Assembly (NCBI GenBank): GCA_016125265.1
Contig: WGMC01000023.1
Coordinates: 62,001-126,000, forward strand
Direction of reading: 5' to 3'
Origin: Planctomycetaceae bacterium
GTDB taxonomy: Bacteria; Planctomycetota; UBA1135; GCA-002686595
DNA length: 64,000 nt
A program made the position numbers and the translations under genes. Of this stretch, positions 23,656-33,106 are shown piece by piece. Numbering within the stretch: position 1 is the stretch's first letter; each line of letters begins with the position of its first letter. The notes beneath the pieces are model-generated. The model was not told where the DNA came from. It saw only the letters and a list, made by a program, of their open reading frames with translations, and did no database searches.

Positions 23656-26592
23656 TTACGGGGACTCGGGCAGGCCGCGCAGCACCTCGGCCAGGCGGCC
23701 TTCGCGGTCCACGCGCAGGGTGGTCGGGATGGGGAGCCGGAGGAGGTCCACCAGCTCGTCCAGGCCGCCCAAGTTGTGCTCCTCGACGAGCGACACGAAG
23801 TGGGTCTTAGGGGCGCCGGACCCCGCCCGCTGCACGAGGGCCTCGGCCCGCGCCCAGTCGCGGCGCGCGTCGACGGACACCACCAGGACCGGGGGGCCGT
23901 CGGCGCGGGCGGCGAGATCGACCAGCTCCGGCAGCTCGCGCACACACGGTTCGCAGTAGCTGGCCCAGAAGTGCACCAGGGCGCCCCGTTCGGCCGCCAG
24001 GGCCGCCACGTCCCATTGCACCGGCTCCCCCGCCCCGTCGACGACGACGAGCGGCGGCACCTTGGCGCCGAGCTCGAGGTCCAACCCCTGGGGCAGGGGG
24101 TCCTTCAGTTGGGTGGGACGGCCGGGCACGAGCTCGGGCCGGCCCGTGCCGCGGGTCAGCCGCGCCCGCGACCCGCGTGGCAGTTCGCCGAAGGACTCAA
24201 GCGAGCCGTCGGGCCACGTCACCTCGACCTGGCCGGCCTCCGCGGAGCCCAGGCCGAAGACCAGTTCAGCGGGCCCCGACGAAACGAATCCGGCGCCGCG
24301 CGCCACGACCTGCGCGGTCACCCGCCCCGCGGCGGCGACACGCACGGTCGCGCCGACCCCCTCGCGGTTCGGGCCGGGGTCGACGAGCGAGAGCTTCAGG
24401 AAGCTCTTCTGGTCGCCCATGTCGTTGCGCAGGAGGCCGTGGCGGCCGCGCTGCAGGTGGTGCGCAAAGAGGTCCAGGTCGCCGTCGTCGTCGAAGTCCG
24501 CGGCGAGAAGTCCGCGGCCGTCCAATCCCGAGTCGGCCCCGGACAGGTCCGAGAGATCGTCGAACCGGCCGTCACCGCGGCCGAGGAAGAGTTTGTCGCG
24601 CTCCTTGCCGTTGAAGGTGGTGCCGCGGCGGTACATCTCCTTCGCCCAAGGGTGCATGAAGCCCTCTTCGATCTCCTCGTGGCTGTGGGTTTCTTCCACT
24701 TCGAGGTTCAAGGAAGTCGCCACCACGTGGCGCCAGAAGGCACTTCATGTGTCCTCCGGCAAGTCGCCGGTGACGAAGCCATTCACGCAGAAGACGTCCG
24801 CGTGACTGTCGAGGTCCAAGTCCGCAAGCACGGAGCCAAAGGCCCACCCGGCGTCGCGCGCGCCGAAGTCGTCCGGTGCCGGTTCGAAACCCTTTTCCGC
24901 GCCGAGGAACAGCGCATTGCCGTCGGCCATCTGGCGCAGTTCGCGCACGGCACCGACCCGCTCCGGCTGGCCCACACGCCCTAGCACACGTTTGCCCGCG
25001 GCGGATTCGGGACCGACCACGTAGAGGTCGAGGCGCCCGTCGGTGTTCACGTCGCCAAAGAGCACACCCATGGTGTTGCCCCGCTCCTCCACACCCAACT
25101 CTTCGGCCACGTCCACGAAGCGGCCCTCGCCGCGGTTGTGGTACAGGCGGTTCGAGCCGAAGTTGTTACCGACGTAGAGGTCCTGGCGGCCGTCCGCGTC
25201 AAAGTCGGCGGCGGCGGCGGCGTAGCTCCAGCGCGTGTCGTAGAGACCGGCCTCCCGAGTGCGGTCGACAAACGACTTGCCCTGGTCGCTGACCAGAAGG
25301 TGGTTCGGCGCGCCATTGCTGGCCTCGAGCCACGAGTTGTTGCGCTCGATCTCCATGCGCCCGTAGCTCGTCGCGAACAGATCGAGCCAACCGTCCCCCT
25401 GCGAGTCGAACGCCACCAGGGACGAGATGGCCGAAACCACCTCCACCCCCAGCGTTTCGGTGCTGTCGGCGAAACGTCCCTCGCCGAGGTTTCGGTAGAA
25501 GCGCAGGGGACTGCCGTCGATGCTGCGGTCGGGCAGTTCGACGGCGCTGAACCCCAGCGCCAGATCGACCCAACCGTCGCCGTCGGCGTCGAAGAAGAGC
25601 GGCCCCGTACCGCCGCCCGGTTGGTCGAGGCCGCGCGCGACGGCGTCCTCGCGGAACGTGCCGTCGCCGTTGTTGAGGTAGAGGAAGTTGCGCTCGGAGC
25701 TGGGTACGAACACATCCAGCCAGCCATCGCCGTCCACGTCGGCGGAGCCCACACCCTGCCAGGCATCGCTGTCGTGGCCGGGGCGTCCAAAACGCAGACC
25801 TTCGTGGTGCACACCCGCCGAGCGTGTCACGTCCGTGAACATCGCGCCGGCGCGGTGGCGCTGCTCGAGCGCCGTCAGTTCGAGTCCGCGGATCAGCCAC
25901 CCACCCTGGGAGTGGACCACACCCAACCACATGCGCCCGACCACCGATTCGCGCCCGCCGGGGCGGCCCTGGCCGTCCTCGGTTTCGCCGATCAGTTCGA
26001 GCGACACGTCCACACGCCCCCAACTGGGCGGGGTGCCCTCCAGGAACTCGGCGCCGTGCACCTTGAGCAGCACGTGTTCCACACGCCGCCAGGGCCCGAT
26101 GCGCGCGCGCAGCGACGCGATCAGCCCGTCGCGGTCCACGACCGCGGCGCGGGCCACCTGCCCGAGGCGGCGCTCGGCGCCCTGGGGCATCGCGTAACGC
26201 GCCGCAAACGGCGCCGAGAAGGGATCGTGGCCCTCGAAGTCCGCGGCGAACCAATCCGCCGCGCCGCCGAAGTCGCGGATCTGCAGCTTCACGGACAGGG
26301 CCGTGAGCCGGTCGACGACCCCCTGGGTCAAGAACTCGACTTCCCGCACCAGCACCACGGGCGGTTTGGGGGCGACGAGTTTGGCGCCGCGGCCCGAGGG
26401 GGCGGCGAGCTGCGCGGAGGGCTGGGACGCCGTCGGCTCGGTCTTCGCGGCCGTTGCGGCCCCGGTGTTTGCGGTCGCCGCGGCCCCGTTCCCGACGTCG
26501 GGCGCGGCGTCCTCGCGCCCGCAGCCGACGAGTGCCGCGGAGCACAGCGCAACCGCGGCACCGAGGAAGAGAACTCGCCGGAGGTCAACCAT
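23656..26592 (-). CDS. FG-GAP/ASPIC-UnbV lipoprotein with C-terminal thioredoxin-like domain; in-frame TGA at codon 616
   Basis: One continuous frame of 979 codons broken only by TGA at 24747-24745. The ATG at 26592 gives a lipoprotein signal (lipobox AALVGC). FG-GAP/VCBS calcium-loop repeats run across both sides of the TGA (DVDGDGWLDVF, DADGDGWVDLAL, DFDADGRQDLYVG, DVNTDGRLDLY, DLDLDSHADVF; after it DFDDDGDLDLF). They are followed by an ASPIC/UnbV domain (GVGATVRV, VTWPDGS) and, from about 820, a TlpA-like thioredoxin fold with C880-E-P-C883. The flanks of the TGA read VNGFVTGDLPEDT and SAFWRHVVATS, a position where this family is continuous. I interpret the TGA as candidate selenocysteine 616; a nonsense mutation is the alternative. 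TGA is an ordinary stop in many neighbouring genes. Confidence 0.75.
24713..24747 (-). other. In-frame TGA with downstream hairpin (candidate bacterial SECIS)
   Basis: Directly visible on the minus strand: after TGA (24747-24745) and 12 bases, CGCCAC (24732-24727) pairs perfectly with GTGGCG (24723-24718) around a GTG loop. An outer stem GAAGT (24746-24742) pairs with ACTTC (24717-24713), with a nine-base bulge on the 5' side. The apical loop begins 18 bases after the TGA, about the distance in E. coli fdhF. The loop can also be drawn larger (ACGTGGT), which contains a GG. Whether SelB would recognise it cannot be judged from this sequence. Confidence 0.5.
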
Positions 26593-26708
26593 GGAATGCG
26601 GCCACGCCGAAGCACATGGGCGCAAATCCTAACCTCGCCAAACGGGCGGTCCGCCCGCGAGTCCTCTTCGAAAATTGCATTCCTTCGGGCCCGTGCGCCC
26701 GCTCTCGA

Positions 26709-28382
26709 TCAGGGCACGAGCAGCAGTTCGACCGGGTTGCTGACGTAGCTGACCACCGGCACCGGCGCCAGGGTTACGCCGACGTACGCATGGGTGAGGG
26801 TGATGCCGGCCAGACTGGGCAGCGCGCCCGGGGGCAGCGTGAACTCGGCCCGGCCCGTGCCCAGGTTGTCGTAGAAACCCAACCCCCCGACGAGCGGCGG
26901 CTGGTTGGCTCCATTCAAGGTCAGGCTCGTGTACACGTCGAACACGAGCGGCACCAGCACACTGTCGATCGGCACACCCGGCGTGCTGCCGCTGGCGGAG
27001 CCCAGGAGGAAGTGGAGTTCGCCGCCCTGGCCGGCCGGCGGGAACAGGCCGAACCGCGCGGTGCCGCCCGCGCTGAGCGACAGCGTCGGGCGGTCGATGG
27101 TGAGCGGCGTGATGGGCACCAGCAGCGCCACCTGCACGTCGTCCAACGTGCTGGTCGTTCCGTTGAGGTCGATGTCCGCCGTCGCGAGCAGCACGCGGTC
27201 CGCACCCAGCGCCAGCGCGTTGATGCCCGTGAAGTCGCGCAGGATCGCGTTGGGGTCCACTTGGCCGTCGCCGTCGAAGTCCACGGCCTGGCCCTCGATG
27301 GCGACCACCCGGCCATTGAAGATCAGGCACTCGAGGCTGCTCGCGCCATCCACGACGTCCCACGTGACGGCGAAGTCGCCCTGCCCGTTCATGTAGCCGC
27401 CGTCGATCGTGCCCGTGAGGGTGAAACCGTCGACCACGTCGCCTTCGCGCATCAGGATCGTGCCGTCCAGCACCACGAACTCGTCGGTGGCCGCCGCGCC
27501 GTCGGTGTCGCCGGTGAAGAAGTACCGGCCGAAGTCGGTGATGCCGACGAAGTCGAAGTTGTCCCAGTTCTCGCCAGCGAGTCCGCCGACGGACGCGGGA
27601 ACCGGCTCGCCCTCGTTCACCACACCGCCGCCCAGAACGAGCGCGGCGCCGTCCTGCACCAGGTACGTGTTGACGCCCGTGGCTTCGCCGGTGTCGACGG
27701 GCGTGATGTAACGGAGTCCGCCGGGCGAGAAGCGGAAGTCGAAGTCGATCGCGTTGCCGATCGTCAACGGCGACGGGATGCCGGGCACCACGTCGAGGGA
27801 GCGCAGCACGGGGAAGGCCCCAGCGCCGCGGAATAGCCCGTTGCCGAGCGACGTCGTGCCCTGGTCGATGCCACCGATCCACACGGGCTCGTTGGTGAGC
27901 AGCACACTGGGCCGGCTCGCGAACCGCCAGACCGTGCCGGGCAGGGTCGGGATGGGGTTGCCCTCGACCGCGATGGGCGTGTCGTCGAGCCAGACGGTGT
28001 CGAGCGTGGTGGACCCTCCATCGAGGGTCGGGCTGTAGGCGATCGAACCGCCGAGGCCGGCGTTGACGCCGAAGAAACCCTCGAACGCGGTTTGGGTCTG
28101 GCCCGCGACGACACCCTCGCTGCGCAGGACCGTGCCCGCTCCGCCGCTGTAGGAGCCAAAGACGTGGCTGACCGTGGTGACGCCGTCCGACGTGTTGAGC
28201 GTCACGGCCCAGGCGTTCGGGAAGCCGACGGCCGTGCCGCTGATGCCGCCGACGGTGCCGGGCTGGCCCGCAAGGGTGTCGCCCTCGCGGACCACCGCGG
28301 TGGGCAACTGGGCCGCGGCCGCCGGGGCGACGGCCAGCAGGGCGGTGACGACGGAAAGGCGCGGGCTTGTTCGATGCGACAT
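26709..28382 (-). CDS. Secreted protein of unknown function with a repeated beta-rich body
   Basis: A 557-residue exported protein with a Sec signal (residues 1-24, cleavage after AAAAA). The body has short repeated units that read as recurring queries of a value (REGDTLAGQPG, REGDVVDGFTLTG, ALVLGGGVVNEGEPVP), typical of secreted planctomycete-type proteins with beta-propeller-like repeats. One calcium-loop-like DFDGDGQVDPN is present. The last 130 residues (FLLGSASGSTPGVP, PLVFDVYTSLTLNG, GRAEFTLPPGALPSLAG, LTHAYV, VSNPVELLLVP) form a module also present at the end of the subtilisin at 61588-63879. Function not recognised; cell-surface or secreted location is likely. A good ribosome-binding site precedes the start. 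Confidence 0.8.
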   Translation of the reverse strand: MSHRTSPRLSVVTALLAVAPAAAAQLPTAVVREGDTLAGQPGTVGGISGTAVGFPNAWAVTLNTSDGVTTVSHVFGSYSGGAGTVLRSEGVVAGQTQTAFEGFFGVNAGLGGSIAYSPTLDGGSTTLDTVWLDDTPIAVEGNPIPTLPGTVWRFASRPSVLLTNEPVWIGGIDQGTTSLGNGLFRGAGAFPVLRSLDVVPGIPSPLTIGNAIDFDFRFSPGGLRYITPVDTGEATGVNTYLVQDGAALVLGGGVVNEGEPVPASVGGLAGENWDNFDFVGITDFGRYFFTGDTDGAAATDEFVVLDGTILMREGDVVDGFTLTGTIDGGYMNGQGDFAVTWDVVDGASSLECLIFNGRVVAIEGQAVDFDGDGQVDPNAILRDFTGINALALGADRVLLATADIDLNGTTSTLDDVQVALLVPITPLTIDRPTLSLSAGGTARFGLFPPAGQGGELHFLLGSASGSTPGVPIDSVLVPLVFDVYTSLTLNGANQPPLVGGLGFYDNLGTGRAEFTLPPGALPSLAGITLTHAYVGVTLAPVPVVSYVSNPVELLLVP

Positions 28383-28387
28383 GGGGG

Positions 28388-28393
28388 CTCCTC
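28388..28393 (-). promoter_or_regulatory. Ribosome-binding site GAGGAG
   Basis: GAGGAG on the minus strand, five bases before the ATG at 28382. It supports that start, which also gives a proper signal peptide. Confidence 0.7.
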
Positions 28394-28468
28394 GGTGTGG
28401 GGTAGAGCCCCGAGCCTACGCGCAGCCGACAATCCTGGGAACCCCCCGCCGCGCTCCGCCCCCGGTGG

Positions 28469-29128
28469 TCAGCCGCGCACGAGCAGCGTTTCCTCAAGCG
28501 GCCGCCGCGTGAGGGCGTGCACGGGCACCTGGCAGGGCTCGGCGGGATATCCGAGCGGAATCAGCATGTAGGGGCGCTCGTGCGCCGGACGGCCCAGGAT
28601 CTCGCCCAGGAACCGCATGGGGCTCGGTGTGTGTGTCAAGGTCGCGAGCCCCGCGTACTGCGCCGCCGCGAGTAACATGCCGACGGCGATGCCACACGAC
28701 TCTTCGCCGTAGTAGACCTGGCCGCCGTCGTCGGCGCGCACCAGGCGGAACACGACGATCAACCACGGCGCGATTTCCAGGTAGGGTTTCGAATCGTCCG
28801 TGCCGAAGGGCGCCAGATCGTCGAGCCAGCGCTCGCTCGCACGACGCGTGTAGAACTCGCGCTCCTCGGCCTCGGCGCCGAGCCGGATCTCGCGTTTGAG
28901 CGCGGCGTCGCGGACCGCAACGAATCGCCAGGGCTGTTTGTTGGCGCCGCTGGGCGCGCTTGCGGCCGCCCGCACGATCCATTCGACCGTGGCCAGGGAA
29001 ACGGGGCGATCGCTGAACTGGCGCACGCTGCGGCGGCGGCGCAGCACGTCGTAACAGGCCTGGGCAGCCGCTTCCGGCGGCGCGCCGGGCACGTAGCGGT
29101 CGGCGTAGGGCACGAACGTGGGTTCCAT
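28469..29128 (-). CDS. Nitroreductase-family flavoprotein, iodotyrosine-deiodinase-like
   Basis: A 219-residue FMN enzyme of the nitroreductase fold. RRRSVRQFSDRPV is the N-terminal FMN phosphate-binding arginine motif, SAPSGANKQPWRFV the conserved core, and AEAEEREFYTRRASERWLDDL plus KPYLEIAPWLIVVF match the lid region of the iodotyrosine deiodinase/BluB branch more closely than classical nitroreductases. The C-terminal RPYMLIPLGYPAE is typical. The reaction is reductive with NAD(P)H or reduced flavin; the natural substrate is unknown, and dehalogenation is only a family-based guess. I chose the ATG at 29128; the frame continues upstream but without family similarity. Confidence 0.88.
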   Translation of the reverse strand: MEPTFVPYADRYVPGAPPEAAAQACYDVLRRRRSVRQFSDRPVSLATVEWIVRAAASAPSGANKQPWRFVAVRDAALKREIRLGAEAEEREFYTRRASERWLDDLAPFGTDDSKPYLEIAPWLIVVFRLVRADDGGQVYYGEESCGIAVGMLLAAAQYAGLATLTHTPSPMRFLGEILGRPAHERPYMLIPLGYPAEPCQVPVHALTRRPLEETLLVRG

Positions 29129-29174
29129 GGCCGACTTGTACTGCGCCGCCACTCGAAATGGGACGCCAAAAGGA

Positions 29175-29209
29175 GCGGGCCGGTGGGAGGCAATCCCCCA
29201 CCGGCCCGC
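29175..29209 (-). terminator. Intrinsic terminator hairpin
   Basis: Perfect 13-base inverted repeat (GCGGGCCGGTGGG and its complement) with a nine-base loop, 38 bases downstream of the minus-strand lipoprotein gene ending at 29248. On the minus strand the stem is followed by TCCTTTT, so it should end transcription of that gene before the nitroreductase. Confidence 0.75.
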
Positions 29210-29247
29210 GCGCATCGACAGGCCGCGACCCGTCGATGGGGCAGGTG

Positions 29248-31554
29248 TCAGGTCCCCTGCAGCACACCCCCGATCACCGCCGGCGGGGTGGTGACCTCGG
29301 GCCGGGGGCCGATGTCCGGAGCGACGTATTCCGAGCCGTCCGGCAGGTCGAGGTTCTCCGCGTCGAGAAGGTCGAGGCCCGCGCAGCCACCCGGGGTGGA
29401 GAGCAGGTTGAGCTCGATCTCGCGCGCGCGGATCGCGTACTCCGCACCTTGGGGCCCGAGCAGCGTGCCGTCCACGATCGAGAAGGCCGGGTAGTAACGG
29501 TCCGGGTTGTCGTCCCCGTCCAGGTCCACCGACAGGCTCGGGATGCCCCAGAAATCGCCGTTGCCACCGTAGTGGACGAGGAACTTCTTGCCGTCGTAGG
29601 TGGCCGAATCGTTGCGATCCGCTTCCTGGCTGTGGGTGTAGGTGAACTGCAGCGGCGCGTCGAAGGTCACGTCGTCGCCGTTGGCGTCGCGCAGCGCATC
29701 GTAGCGGTTCCAGGGGTTGTGCCCCGTCTCGTAGACGTAGAACTCGTCTTGGTCGTAGAGGTCGGCCAAGGTCGTGATCACCGTGCCCGCTTCCACGAGC
29801 GGCCCCGTGCGCATGCCCCACGTGAAGGGACCGCTCTGGGGAGCGGCGCCCTCGGCGAGGCCCACGGCGGTCAGCGACGATCCGTCGCCGTTGACATCGT
29901 GGTAGAGGGTGAGGTCTTCCTTCGAGAACTCGAGGAAGTAGAACGAGTTGATGTCGGGTGCGTTCGGAAGGTAGACCTGACCCAGCTCGGCATCCTCTTC
30001 GCTGATGTTCGACTGCAGCACTTCGATGTAGCCGCGAAGTTCGAGCGCGTCTGCATTCGCCAGAGCTTCGTCCGAGCCCCCCACGAACGTCTGCGTGAAG
30101 TAGGTCATGTGAGCCTGTCCACCGACATAGTTCACCTGCCCGCCGAGCGCGGAGGAATACATCGAGAGGAACTGGCCGTTTTGCAGCGCGATCTGCTCGG
30201 GCTGCTGGAGTTCCACGTAGGTGCCGTCTTCCTGACTCTGCTCGGCGATCTTCCAGAAGGCGCCTTGCACGTACTCGACCAGGAAGTTGGCCCCGTCGAC
30301 GAAGTCCCAGTACTCGAACTGGACGCCTTCCGCATCGACCAGATCCAACTGGAAGCGGTTCATACGGATCAGGCGGCCGGGTGCGCGCACCAGGGTGTAG
30401 GGAGTGGTTTCGTCGGAGCCGTACTCGACGCGCTCCAGCGTGTCGCCGTTCGCGACTTCGGCTTCGGGCGGCAGCCAGAGGCCCCAATAACCCGCGTGTC
30501 CGTAGGCGCCGGATTCGGTGCGCACGTTGAAGCCGCCGTTGATCTCCACGCGCTGGCCGATGTTCTCGCCGTCCGCGTAGTAGAGGTCGTAGCGCATGGC
30601 CTGCTCCGAGTACTCGTTGCGCGAGAAACACTCGGGCTGACCGCCTTCGAGGGCCTTGAGCACCTCGTTGTCGTCGTAGGAGAGCAGGTAGGACTCGCTC
30701 ATGAGGCCGCTGTCGCCCTGGCCCCAGTCGGAACGCTCCTCGGAGACGATGCGCACGCTGCCCGAGGACTGGTCCTCGCTCATGCTGACGGCGAGGCGCT
30801 CGCGGTAGGAATAGTCGCCGGGCTGCGGCACGGCGTTCAGGTCGCCCCGCTCCTCGTAGAACGAGAAGCCCATCTGGCCGGGGAAACCGTCCAGCGTCAG
30901 GAGCACACCCGTGCCGTCGGCGTCCTCCACGTCACCGTCGTGCAGCATGTTGGCGAACGACAGCACGAACTCGCCGAACGGGCGCTCGACGGAGGCCGCC
31001 TCGGTCACACGCAGCTCCACGCTGACACCCTCGGGCTCCTCGGAGTCCGCGGGGGCCGGCACCCACACGTGCGCGATCTGGGCCGATTGGTTGCTGGCGC
31101 GCGTCGAGCGCACGGTCCACGTGTCGAAGGTCGTGGCGTTCGCCGCGGCGGACTGGTTGCCGCCGCCCTCCTCGTCGCCCACCGGCTCGACGAGGGCGAG
31201 GTACGGCCCTTCGTTCACCAAGTCGGCGTAGCGCGTCTGGCCGGCCGCGGTCAGGATCTGGTTGACGAGCTCCAGCCCGCGCATGGCCGGATCCCACACG
31301 CGGCGGACCTGCTCGTCCTGGAAGTAGTCGGCGGACTCGGGGAAGTCGCCCACACCCGCGCCGGGGGTGAGGCCACCGGGTTGCGCCGGGGCGACCTGGC
31401 CCTCGGCGGCGCTGAGGATGGAAAGTTGATCGGGGCCGGCCAGACCGGTGATCTCCGCACCGGAGCCACCGGAACTGCTGGAGCCGCCACAACCCGCGGC
31501 GATCAGGGAGAAGGCGACGGCGGAACCGAGCGCGCCAGAGTGCTTGAACATCAT
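29248..31554 (-). CDS. Large secreted lipoprotein of unknown function
   Basis: A 768-residue predicted lipoprotein: the signal ends in LIAAGC, and the Cys is followed by a Gly/Ser-rich linker (GGSSSSGGSG). The rest is acidic and hydrophilic with many aromatic residues in beta-like patterns (SYLLSYDDNEVL, GYWGLWLPPEAEV, FWGIPSLSVDLDGDDNPDRY). One DLDGDDNPD calcium-loop-like motif lies near the C-terminus. No known domain recognised. Two adjacent ATG codons (31554 and 31551) can serve as start. It stands alone, with a terminator hairpin behind it and a divergent region of about 280 bases in front. A surface location is inferred from the lipobox only. Confidence 0.78.
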   Translation of the reverse strand: MMFKHSGALGSAVAFSLIAAGCGGSSSSGGSGAEITGLAGPDQLSILSAAEGQVAPAQPGGLTPGAGVGDFPESADYFQDEQVRRVWDPAMRGLELVNQILTAAGQTRYADLVNEGPYLALVEPVGDEEGGGNQSAAANATTFDTWTVRSTRASNQSAQIAHVWVPAPADSEEPEGVSVELRVTEAASVERPFGEFVLSFANMLHDGDVEDADGTGVLLTLDGFPGQMGFSFYEERGDLNAVPQPGDYSYRERLAVSMSEDQSSGSVRIVSEERSDWGQGDSGLMSESYLLSYDDNEVLKALEGGQPECFSRNEYSEQAMRYDLYYADGENIGQRVEINGGFNVRTESGAYGHAGYWGLWLPPEAEVANGDTLERVEYGSDETTPYTLVRAPGRLIRMNRFQLDLVDAEGVQFEYWDFVDGANFLVEYVQGAFWKIAEQSQEDGTYVELQQPEQIALQNGQFLSMYSSALGGQVNYVGGQAHMTYFTQTFVGGSDEALANADALELRGYIEVLQSNISEEDAELGQVYLPNAPDINSFYFLEFSKEDLTLYHDVNGDGSSLTAVGLAEGAAPQSGPFTWGMRTGPLVEAGTVITTLADLYDQDEFYVYETGHNPWNRYDALRDANGDDVTFDAPLQFTYTHSQEADRNDSATYDGKKFLVHYGGNGDFWGIPSLSVDLDGDDNPDRYYPAFSIVDGTLLGPQGAEYAIRAREIELNLLSTPGGCAGLDLLDAENLDLPDGSEYVAPDIGPRPEVTTPPAVIGGVLQGT

Positions 31555-31834
31555 GCTTGGGATGGGGGTAAGGCGGGGACGGGGACGTCGCCCGGCGGAG
31601 ACCCGCCCATCGGAGCTCCAGTCCGATTTCTGTAGCGACCGCCCCGCCGCCGACCCGCGGGCGGTCCAGGAACCCGCGCGCGGTTAGGTTGACGGTCCGC
31701 GTCCCAAGCACCCGGCCGCCGCCCCCACGACCCGCACCTGCGCCGCTCGCATGGTCCTCAACCTGTCCGGCAGATTGCGACATCCTCCTCTTGAGGCCCC
31801 TGCCGCCCCGAAGCATCGCCCGCGGCGCCCCTGA

Positions 31835-32408
31835 ATCGCGACGGAGTTCCACACGTCGCGAAAGCGATACCTGCTTTTGGTCGGTGGGTCGCTCTTCTTC
31901 GTCCTCGGCGGGTTCTACCTCTGGAACGACCCTTACGGCCGACTCGACCGACGCGTCGTGAGCTGGACGGCAATGGGCATGGGCGCGCTCGGCGCCGCGG
32001 CATTCCTATTCGAGTCCCTGCGCGTCGGTCCGAGGTTGCGCATCACCGAAGCGGGGGATCGAGGACCTCACCAACGGCCTGGGCCCGATTCCATGGGAAG
32101 CGGTCGCCGAGATCGAAGCAAAGGCTGTCGCGAGCGAGGTGTTCTTGTCTCTCTGGATGCACGACCCCGAGCCGTGGGTGGCGCGGCTGCCCGCGCGGCT
32201 TCGTTGGGGAAGGCGCTGGAATCGGGCCATGGACTTCTCGGAAGTCGCCGTCCTGATCTCGGGGCTGCGCGAGTCGCCGTCGGAAGTGGCCGAGCATGCG
32301 GAACGGTTGTTCCGAGCCTCCAAAGCGCGAGTGGAACCCGGCGCGGAGGCCGCCTCGGGATTCGGCCCGGTGAGCCACGACCCCGCCGGACAGGGCCGGC
32401 GACGCTAG
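31835..32408 (+). pseudogene. Frameshifted small membrane protein, STM3941-like
   Basis: Two adjacent frames together encode one recognisable protein. The first (31835 to about 32055) gives TSRKRYLLLVGGSLFFVLGGFYLW, a loop, a second membrane segment and LRITEAG. The second (from about 32057) continues GIEDLTNGLGPIPWEAVAEIE and runs to the TAG at 32408. This order, two membrane helices then a PH-like domain with a G-x-x-P-W motif, matches the STM3941 family. The break falls in a run of five G at 32053-32057; four would restore the frame. There is also no good start codon: the open frame begins after a stop at 31832 and the first usual start, a TTG at 31877, lies inside the first helix. Either a decayed gene or a base-call error. 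Confidence 0.65.
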
Positions 32409-32500
32409 CAAGCTGCCCCCGGGGCGGTTCGACGCGACCCAACGGGCGCACGCGCCGGATTCGCGTTGCACGACGCGCGGTTCGGCGACGTCATGGGGCG

Positions 32501-33106
32501 ATGGCCGTCCGCCCGACACTGGCAGAGCCGCCCGCGGACCGCGGGGCGGACCGCTCCGAGCGGGTCGCGCCGTCCGCGACGGACATCGAGCTGCTGCGCG
32601 CGCTTGACCAGACGGAGCCGCAGCGGGCTCGCGCCGCCCTCGCCGAGCTGTGGGCCCGTCACGCCGCAGCCACCTTGGCCTTCCTCGAGCGGCTGGGCGG
32701 CCAACGCGCGGTCGCCGAGGACGTGCTCTCGGACGTTTTCCTGCGCGTCGCCGAGCCCGGCAGGGCACACCGCGGCGGCTCGGTGCGCGCGTGGATCTTG
32801 ACGATCGCCGCGAATCGGCTGCGCGACCGGCGACGCGAGGGGCGGCGGCGCGCGGAGCGCGAGCGCACCGCGGCGCGGCACGAGCCGGTCGCGCCGGGCG
32901 AGCCCGCGGTCCTCGACGACGAGCTCGAGGCTGCCCTCGCGACCCTACCCGTGCAACTGCGTGCGGCGGTCGAGCTGCGCCACTCCCAGCAGCTCCCCCA
33001 CGCCGACGTCGCGCGCGTCCTCGGTGTCTCGTTGCGCACCGCGAAAACCTGGAGCGCGGACGGGCTCGGACGCCTGCGTGCACTTCTCGACGGAGACCAG
33101 CCATGA
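32501..33106 (+). CDS. ECF-type RNA polymerase sigma factor
   Basis: A 201-residue sigma-70-family extracytoplasmic-function factor that would direct RNA polymerase to a dedicated promoter set. Region 2 is visible from about 50 to 115 (LAELWARHAAATLAFLERLGG, AEDVLSDVFLRVAE, RAWILTIAANRLRDRRR) and region 4 from about 140 to 195 (LPVQLRAAVELRHSQQL, ADVARVLGVSLRTAKTW). No region 3, as usual for ECF factors. The start is uncertain; the ATG at 32501 leaves a 35-residue leader. Its stop overlaps the ATG of the small membrane protein at 33103 (ATGA), and that protein overlaps the next, so the genes are co-translated. Confidence 0.88.
   Translation: MAVRPTLAEPPADRGADRSERVAPSATDIELLRALDQTEPQRARAALAELWARHAAATLAFLERLGGQRAVAEDVLSDVFLRVAEPGRAHRGGSVRAWILTIAANRLRDRRREGRRRAERERTAARHEPVAPGEPAVLDDELEAALATLPVQLRAAVELRHSQQLPHADVARVLGVSLRTAKTWSADGLGRLRALLDGDQP

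Noticed and set aside
24572..24847. A 91-residue minus-strand frame spanning the TGA, as if translation restarted at the ATG overlapping it
   Set aside because: It reads in a different phase from the conserved FG-GAP/ASPIC protein and encodes Arg/Gly/Pro-rich nonsense.
23656..26592. Two separate genes split at the TGA
   Set aside because: Same phase, continuous repeat domain and only one signal peptide favour a single gene; kept as the alternative if the TGA proves to be a true stop.
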